Shown: positions 25,649 through 30,862 of the stretch, one piece after another | Numbering within the stretch: the first letter of the stretch is position 1 | How the letters are laid out: every line of letters begins with the position of its first letter | NCBI GenBank assembly: GCA_009731375.1 | Contig: BJOX01000317.1 | Coordinates: forward strand, 287,338-318,199 | Reading direction: 5' to 3' | DNA length: 30,862 nt | DNA from: Paulinella micropora | Taxonomy: Eukaryota > Cercozoa > Imbricatea > Euglyphida | Made by a program: the position numbers and the translations under genes | Notes under the pieces: generated by a model | What the model saw: the letters and a program-made list of their open reading frames with translations, nothing else | Database searches by the model: none | Told to the model about the DNA's origin: nothing

Positions 25649-25727
25649 TGAACATACCGGTCCGTCTGGACCAGTATTTTCATTGAACATACCGGTCCGT
25701 CTGGAAGTGTTGGAACTGCCCTTGCGA
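25649..25727 (+). mobile_element. SINE body fragment upstream of S4
   Basis: Two GAACATACCGGTCCGTCTGG-type units and GTGTTGGAACTGCCCTTGCG, then an abrupt switch to the head of a new SINE at GATTGGACACC. It lacks both the tRNA-like head and the 3' tail, suggesting a rearranged or template-switched copy. Confidence 0.7.
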
Positions 25728-25729
25728 TT

Positions 25730-25968
25730 GGACACCGTGATAGCCCAGTGGTCAAGTTCTACCATCTGGGCCCTGTCGCCAGTTCGATTCCCGTCGGTGC
25801 CACCAGTATTTTCATTGAACATACCGGTCCGTCTGGACCAAGTATTTTCATTGAACATACCGGTCCGTCTGGAAGTGTTGGAACTGCCCTTGCGGGGGTG
25901 TCATTACAGCCTATCGTCAATTCTTCGTACTCCCCTCACGGGTGAGACGATGGAGGCGCATGTGCAGA
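25730..25968 (+). mobile_element. tRNA-like SINE, copy S4 (3' end lost in gap)
   Basis: Complete head (GGACACCGTGATAGCCCAG, GTTCGATTCC), two ~36-nt units and body through GATGGAGGCGCATGTGCAGA, where the N run starts. Confidence 0.85.
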
Positions 25969-26041
25969 NNNNNNNNNNNNNNNNNNNNNNNNNNNNNNNN
26001 NNNNNNNNNNNNNNNNNNNNNNNNNNNNNNNNNNNNNNNNN
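25969..26041. other. Assembly gap (N run)
   Basis: 73 undetermined bases covering the expected S4 3' end and start of its ATT tail. Confidence 0.99.
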
Positions 26042-26065
26042 ATTATCATTATCATCATCATCATC

Positions 26066-26146
<81 letters not shown>

Positions 26147-26160
26147 ATTATTATTAGTAT
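26042..26160 (+). repeat. (ATC)/(ATT)n tract
   Basis: TTATCA and TCATCA patches, then pure ATT, ending in ATTAGTATT. Confidence 0.95.
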
Positions 26161-26562
26161 TCAGCCCAATGGCCTCAAGGCGTTAAACTGTGACGCCAAC
26201 TCATAACCCTTTGGTGGTAGATGCTGGGGAGGAGGGTCGTTGCGCGCGTAAAAGATCTTAAACTCCGCATATGCTGGTTGATAGCCCAGGACCCAGCAGA
26301 CACCAGATTGTTATGGGTGGGGTTTCGAGGCAGCTCTAGCAACCGCGCTTGGTGTATGCACTTGCACATTCGGTGACGTCTTGCAAGAGGTTGCTGGGAC
26401 TGCGGAATAACCTCGGCTTAGTGCAGTCTTGCCCTCAGGAGCTCCATCGGTGGCCCCGATCATCAGGCGAGAGACTGACACGGGGAGGTGGAGGACCTCG
26501 AACAAGGGTATTGGAGGCTTATGTCCATTGAGGATATGCCATTAGCTGCATCAGTACGCCTC
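26161..26562 (+). mobile_element. Second ATT-tailed non-autonomous element (about 400 bp)
   Basis: Complex sequence between two (ATT)n tracts, starting CAGCCCAATGGCCTCAAGG and ending CGCCTCAGATAT before (ATT)n. GGAGGCTTATGTCCA (26513-26527) matches the LINE GGAGGCACATGTCCA (25264-25278) at 13 of 15 positions, at the same distance (about 50 nt) from the ATT tail. No long ORF is present. CAGCCCAATGG is close to an A box, but no good B box lies at the tRNA distance, so the head is unassigned. It could be another SINE family or a short derivative of a related LINE. Confidence 0.55.
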
Positions 26563-26567
26563 AGATA

Positions 26568-26630
<63 letters not shown>

Positions 26631-26639
26631 TATTATCAT

Positions 26640-26683
<44 letters not shown>

Positions 26684-26706
26684 TATCATCATCATCATCA
26701 TCATCA

Positions 26707-26756
<50 letters not shown>

Positions 26757-26769
26757 TATCATCATCATC

Positions 26770-26810
<41 letters not shown>

Positions 26811-26818
26811 CATATCAT
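26563..26818 (+). repeat. (ATT)n tract with (ATC)n patches
   Basis: ATT triplets, ATC patches (about 26686-26708 and 26758-26770), then TTATCA repeats to 26818. Confidence 0.97.
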
Positions 26819-26913
26819 TACTAGATATAGAACTCCAACGATAAATCTCGTCCCAGTCTAGTAAATGAAATTCTCATTATTATTATTTTTATTATTATTA
26901 TTATTATTATTTT
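26819..26913 (+). repeat. Short spacer (copy of 27300-27390 with deletion) and (ATT)n
   Basis: TATAGAACTCCAACGA, then TCGTCCCAGTCTAGT and AAATGAAATTCTCA correspond to 27310-27387 with the middle (including CAAAGCTTCC) missing. A short ATT run leads into S5. Confidence 0.75.
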
Positions 26914-27179
26914 GGACACCGTGATAGCCCAGTGGTCAAGTTCTACCATCTGGGCCCTGTCGCCAGTTCGATTCCCGTCGGTGCCACCAGTATTTTCATT
27001 GAACATACCGCTCCGTCTGGACCAGTATTTTCATTGAACATACCGGTCCGTCTGGAAGTGTTGGAACTGCCCTTGCGGGGGTGTCATTAGAGCTTATCGT
27101 CAATTCTTCGTACTCCCCTCACGGGTGAGACGATGGAGGCGCATGTGCAGAAATGCATCAGCCATTGACAGAGAAGCAC
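26914..27179 (+). mobile_element. tRNA-like SINE, copy S5 (complete)
   Basis: The best complete + strand copy. The head is GGACACCGTGATAGCCCAG, with A box TAGCCCAGTGG near 26925 and B box GTTCGATTCC near 26966, about 41 nt apart. GTCGGTGCCACCA follows, as after a tRNA acceptor end. Then come two ~36-nt CCAGTATTTTCATTGAAC units, the body CCCTTGCGGGGGTGTCA, CTCACGGGTGAG (a 4-bp hairpin) and the LINE-like GATGGAGGCGCATGTGCAG. The end is GAGAAGCAC, then (ATT)n. The SINE has no protein and would depend on a partner LINE. Confidence 0.9.
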
Positions 27180-27248
<69 letters not shown>

Positions 27249-27267
27249 TATTATCATTATCAGTATC

Positions 27268-27299
<32 letters not shown>

Positions 27300-27300
27300 A
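27180..27300 (+). repeat. (ATT)n tail of S5 with (TTATCA)n
   Basis: ATT triplets, then TTATCA repeats matching the pattern at 26780-26818, followed by the same TATAGAAC-CCAACGA spacer. The block S5 + tail + spacer therefore repeats the arrangement just upstream. Confidence 0.95.
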
Positions 27301-27420
27301 TCATTACTGTATATAGAACCCCAACGACAAATTTCGTCCCAGTCTAGTCTATGGAGGTGGACAAAGCTTCCAAATGAAATTCTCACGCTATGGAAACAGG
27401 TATAAATACATGCATACATG

Positions 27421-27452
<32 letters not shown>

Positions 27453-27695
27453 CAAAGCTTCCAAATGAAATTCTCACGCTATTACATACATACATATATA
27501 CATACATACATACATACATACATACATACATACATACATACATACAAAGCTTCCAAATGAAATTCTTGCGCTATGGAAACAGGTATAAATACATGCACGC
27601 ATACATACATACATACATACATACATACATACATAAATACATACATGCATACATAGTATTACATACATACATACATATATACATACATACATACA

Positions 27696-27729
<34 letters not shown>

Positions 27730-28172
27730 CAAAGCTTCCAAATGAAATTCTCACGCTATGGAAACAGGTATAAATACATACATACATACATACATACATA
27801 CATACATACATACATACATACATGCATACATACATGCATACATACATACATACATACATACATACATACATACCTTCCAAATGAAATTCTCACGCTATGG
27901 AAACAGGTATAAATACATGCATGCATACATACATACATACATACAAAGCTTCCAAATGAAGTTCTTACGCTACGGAATTAATACATACAACATACATACA
28001 TACATACATACATACATACATACATACAAAGCTTCCAAATGAAATTCTCACGCTATGGAAACAGGTATAAATACATGCATGCATACATACATACATATAT
28101 GCATACATACATACATACATACAAAGCTTCCAAATGAAATTCTCACGCTATGGAAACAGGTATAAATACATG

Positions 28173-28204
<32 letters not shown>

Positions 28205-28438
28205 CATACATATATACAAAGCTTCCAAATGAAATTCTCACGCTGCGGAATTGATACATACAACATATACACATACATACATAACATACATACATAACAT
28301 ACATACATAGATACATACATATAAACATACATACATACATACGTACATATGTACATACATACATACATGCATATATACAAAGCTTCCAAATGAAATTCTT
28401 ACGCTATGGAAACAGGTATAAATACATGCATGCATACA

Positions 28439-28472
<34 letters not shown>

Positions 28473-28755
28473 CATACATGCATACACACAAGCGTCCGAA
28501 TAAAATTCTCACGCTACGGAATTAATACATACAACATATATACATACATACATACATACATACATACATACATACATACATGCACATACATACATACATA
28601 CATACATACATACATACAAAGCTTCCAAATGAAATTCTCACGCTATGGAAACAGGTATAAATACATGCATACATACATACATACATACATACATACATAC
28701 ATACCAAGTCAAGTTTTGACGCTAACGAAAACAAGTATACATACATACATACATA
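27301..28755 (+). repeat. Composite (CATA)n array with about 13 copies of a ~40-bp spacer
   Basis: The spacer AAGCTTCCAAATGAAATTCT, then CACGCTATGGAAACAGG, recurs near 27366, 27456 (truncated), 27547, 27731, 27874, 27946, 28028, 28124, 28218, 28380, 28490, 28618 and 28704 (diverged). Two subtypes occur: A ends ATGGAAACAGGTATAAATAC, and B (27946, 28218, 28490) ends CGGAATTRATACATACAAC. In A the frame L-P-N-E-I-L-T-L-W-K-Q is followed by CAG|GTATAA, an exon-like arrangement, but the many copies and B-type deletions favour a non-coding tandem repeat. Confidence 0.88.
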
Positions 28756-28770
28756 CATACATACATACAT

Positions 28771-28809
<39 letters not shown>

Positions 28810-28885
28810 CATACACACACATACATACACACACATACATACACACACACATACATACATACATACATACATACGTACATATATA

Positions 28886-28968
<83 letters not shown>

Positions 28969-29001
28969 CCTACCTACCTTCCTACCTACCTACCTACCTA
29001 C

Positions 29002-29074
<73 letters not shown>
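28756..29074 (+). repeat. (CATA)/(CA)n to (TATC)/(TACC)n tracts
   Basis: CATA with CACA patches to about 28885, then TATC, a TACC block with one TTCC (about 28967-29003), and TATC to 29074. Confidence 0.95.
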
Positions 29075-29076
<2 letters not shown>

Positions 29077-29282
29077 AATACTTTACCCACAGACTTCCTT
29101 GGTTGACGAAATCAGAAGCTCCTTTTTTCTGACATTAGTCGATATCTCATCAGTTGATCGCATCACTTACTCCACGGAGTGATCCAAGGCCACTTGAGGT
29201 GTCACTGACCCTCCCTTGGGCTTGGTTTTTTGAAATTGGTGCCATCTGTCGACAGACAGAGAATTAGGGGATGGTGTGGGTG
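29075..29282 (+). repeat. Family X repeat, 5'-truncated copy (X5)
   Basis: It begins abruptly after TATC at TTAATACTTTACCCACAG, includes the read-through CATCAGTTGATCG and the palindrome TCTGTCGACAGA, and continues in tandem into X6. Confidence 0.85.
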
Positions 29283-29701
29283 TGCTGGGCCCGTGGTGGG
29301 GTGCCTTATGTGTGCCTAGCCATACGCCTATAAGTCACATGCCGAAATAGCGACGGGAAGCACAATCCTGTTCCCTCAGGGTGCCCTTTCTCGCTTGTTG
29401 AGCCCGGAATAAAACCCACAGTGCTCTGTCGGTTTATACTAGACTGTCGAACAGTCTCGAAACTCCATCTGCTTACTGGGTCCTCTGTAATGGAGGTGGG
29501 AGCTCGTTCTGCAAGGGGCGCTTATGGAACGAGCCCTGGCCCCGCCTGGTACTAGGGAGATTTGGTATCGCCTGTATCAGTCCCTTCCGTGCAAACATCA
29601 CGGCTTAGCTGGGCATCGGGTTAATACTTTACCCACAGACTTCCTTGGTTGACGAAATCAGAAGCTCCTTTTTTCTGACATTAGTCGATATNNNNNNNNN
29701 N
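29283..29701 (+). repeat. Family X repeat, 3'-terminal copy (X6)
   Basis: It begins TGCTGGGCCCGTGG and runs to GTCGATAT at 29691, where a 10-nt gap (29692-29701) hides the junction. CATCTACC and TATC follow. The read-through copy plus tailed copy pattern recurs a third time. Confidence 0.85.
29692..29701. other. Assembly gap (10 N)
   Basis: Ten undetermined bases at the family X 3' junction. Confidence 0.99.
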
Positions 29702-29708
29702 CATCTAC

Positions 29709-29748
<40 letters not shown>

Positions 29749-29787
29749 TATCTACACTGCAGGGTGGCTACAGTGTCTCAACGTCGC

Positions 29788-29862
<75 letters not shown>

Positions 29863-29901
29863 ATTCTAAATTGCAGGGTGCCAACAGTGTCTCAACGTCG
29901 C

Positions 29902-29984
<83 letters not shown>

Positions 29985-30023
29985 ATTCTACGCTGCAGGG
30001 TGCCTACAGTGTCTCAACATCGC

Positions 30024-30098
<75 letters not shown>
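29702..30098 (+). repeat. (TATC)n with three tandem spacers (family W)
   Basis: Spacers at about 29749-29790, 29862-29904 and 29984-30026 read CTGCAGGGTG.C, ACAGTGTCTCAACGTCGCATC and minor variants, each followed by (TATC)n. The period is about 115-122 bp. Confidence 0.9.
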
Positions 30099-30099
<1 letters not shown>

Positions 30100-30668
30100 C
30101 GAAAAGAAGAGTCCAAAAGTGCACGTCCATCCGGACTATAAGTCACAAGCCGGCATTGTCAACCCGGATTCCACCCACAGTGTTGACGCCGAGACATACT
30201 CTCATTTCGTCCAAGAAGTACCCCGAAAGAACCAATCGAAAGAAGAAAGCACCTGATTTTGCCATCAACACCAAGCGTATGGAAAGACATTGAAGAACTC
30301 CAATCCGCCCTCCCTCTCATCCTCCCCTTATCTCTCATCCTGCATTCCGTCATAGCCGTCCAGTGTTGCATAGCCCGGGCTAGGTCCCTTCGGGGGTTTA
30401 GGCCTTTACACAATGTCATCATTGTAGCTTGCGCAAGCTTACGGTGCTCAAAACACTTGGACTAACGGCTTCCTTTTCTTTCTCTTCTTCCTTATCCTCC
30501 CACTCTCCATTCCTAGATTGCCTTTTTCTTCAACGTCCTTCCTCCTCTTCTTTTTCCAGAACACAGTCTACCCGTGATTCCCATCCCGGACACATGCACA
30601 GTACACAAATTATTGTTTGATGTGAAACTGCGTTCCTTTGCAAGGACTACATTCCTTTGCGACATCTC

Positions 30669-30670
<2 letters not shown>
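30099..30670 (+). mobile_element. Family Y element, longer copy, ending in a (TATC)n tail
   Basis: The longest family Y copy; 30409-30670 matches 6253-6530. The first ~150 nt hold an open frame ending S-K-E-E-S-T-stop at about 30256, which could be the C-terminus of a retroelement ORF. The rest would then be its 3' UTR. Blocks CTATAAGTCACA.GCCG and CCCGGA.T, ACCCACAGTG also occur in family X, and both families end in CGA(T/C)ATCTCATC before TATC. No catalytic motif is present, so the element type is inferred. Confidence 0.5.

Positions 30671-30724
<54 letters not shown>
30671..30724 (+). repeat. (TATC)n tail of family Y
   Basis: Pure TATC following GACATCTCATC. Confidence 0.97.
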
Positions 30725-30725
<1 letters not shown>

Positions 30726-30862
30726 CGCGTTGAAACTTCAGACTGCATAAATTCTAAGCTTAGTGCTACCTCCCAGCCCGCTACCCAGCCTCCATCTGGA
30801 GGCGGGGTGGAATGGATGCCTATGTCTTCGGATATGCAGAGCTGATAGACCAAACATATCTA
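30725..30862. other. Unique sequence at the window end, unassigned
   Basis: About 138 bp of complex sequence with a CCTCCATCTGGAGG inverted repeat at about 30789-30802. It runs off the window. No family is recognised. Confidence 0.5.

Noticed and set aside
27456-28740. Protein-coding frames with repeated N-R-Y-K-Y or S-F-G-S-F units in the CATA array
   Set aside because: Both strands give similar repetitive frames because the spacer lengths are not selected for phase. B units and truncated units break them.

Overview
The window is eukaryotic, non-genic DNA dominated by simple sequence repeats. Tracts of (TATC)n/(GATA)n, (TATG)n/(CATA)n, (TTG)n/(CAA)n and (ATT)n/(AAT)n, plus GA, TG and TA dinucleotides, fill most of it, and seven runs of N interrupt it. 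Almost every long open frame is a microsatellite read in frame and does not code. No bacterial or phage gene is visible. The taxon cannot be fixed from the sequence. The microsatellite load, a tRNA-like SINE, non-LTR retrotransposons and AG/GT-bounded exon-like cassettes point to a repeat-rich eukaryote (protist, alga or invertebrate).

Layout. 1-2.5 kb: TTG/CAA, TG/TA and GA/GATA arrays. 2.75-3.04 kb: a 21-bp minisatellite. 3.2-5.4 kb and 29.1-29.7 kb: a dispersed 546-bp repeat (family X) ending in a (TATC)n tail. 6.25-6.53 and 30.1-30.67 kb: a second family (Y) with the same 3' terminus and tail. 7.6-7.8 kb: a fragment that looks like the C-terminal region of a retroelement polyprotein. 8.7-10.3 kb: TATC and TATG arrays with short repeated spacers. 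10.63-11.01 kb: an unusual hairpin-rich island. 11.26-11.57 kb: an inverted repeat. 11.8-13.1 kb: a composite TATG array. 13.3-16.4 kb: TTG then CAA arrays holding repeated copies of an exon-like cassette. 17.3-19.1 kb, 25.65-25.97 kb and 26.9-27.2 kb: copies of a tRNA-like SINE with (ATT)n tails. 19.2-25.3 kb: an apparently full-length LINE. 26.16-26.56 kb: another ATT-tailed element. 27.3-28.75 kb: a composite CATA array.

The best-supported gene is the 1,699-residue LINE polyprotein (20193-25292). It has an RRM-like N-terminal region, an APE-type endonuclease, a reverse transcriptase with YADD and a CCHC zinc knuckle, all in one uninterrupted frame. The last ~60 nt of this LINE resemble the 3' end of the SINE and of the 26.16-26.56 kb element. 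All three carry a GGAGGC..ATGT.CA block 45-50 nt before an (ATT)n tail, and all are embedded in (ATT)n. The simplest reading is a LINE with non-autonomous partners that share its 3' recognition sequence and an (ATT)n target or tail. Families X and Y suggest a second, separate lineage that uses a (TATC)n tail. Much of the microsatellite content may therefore be tails and targets of retroposition expanded by slippage.
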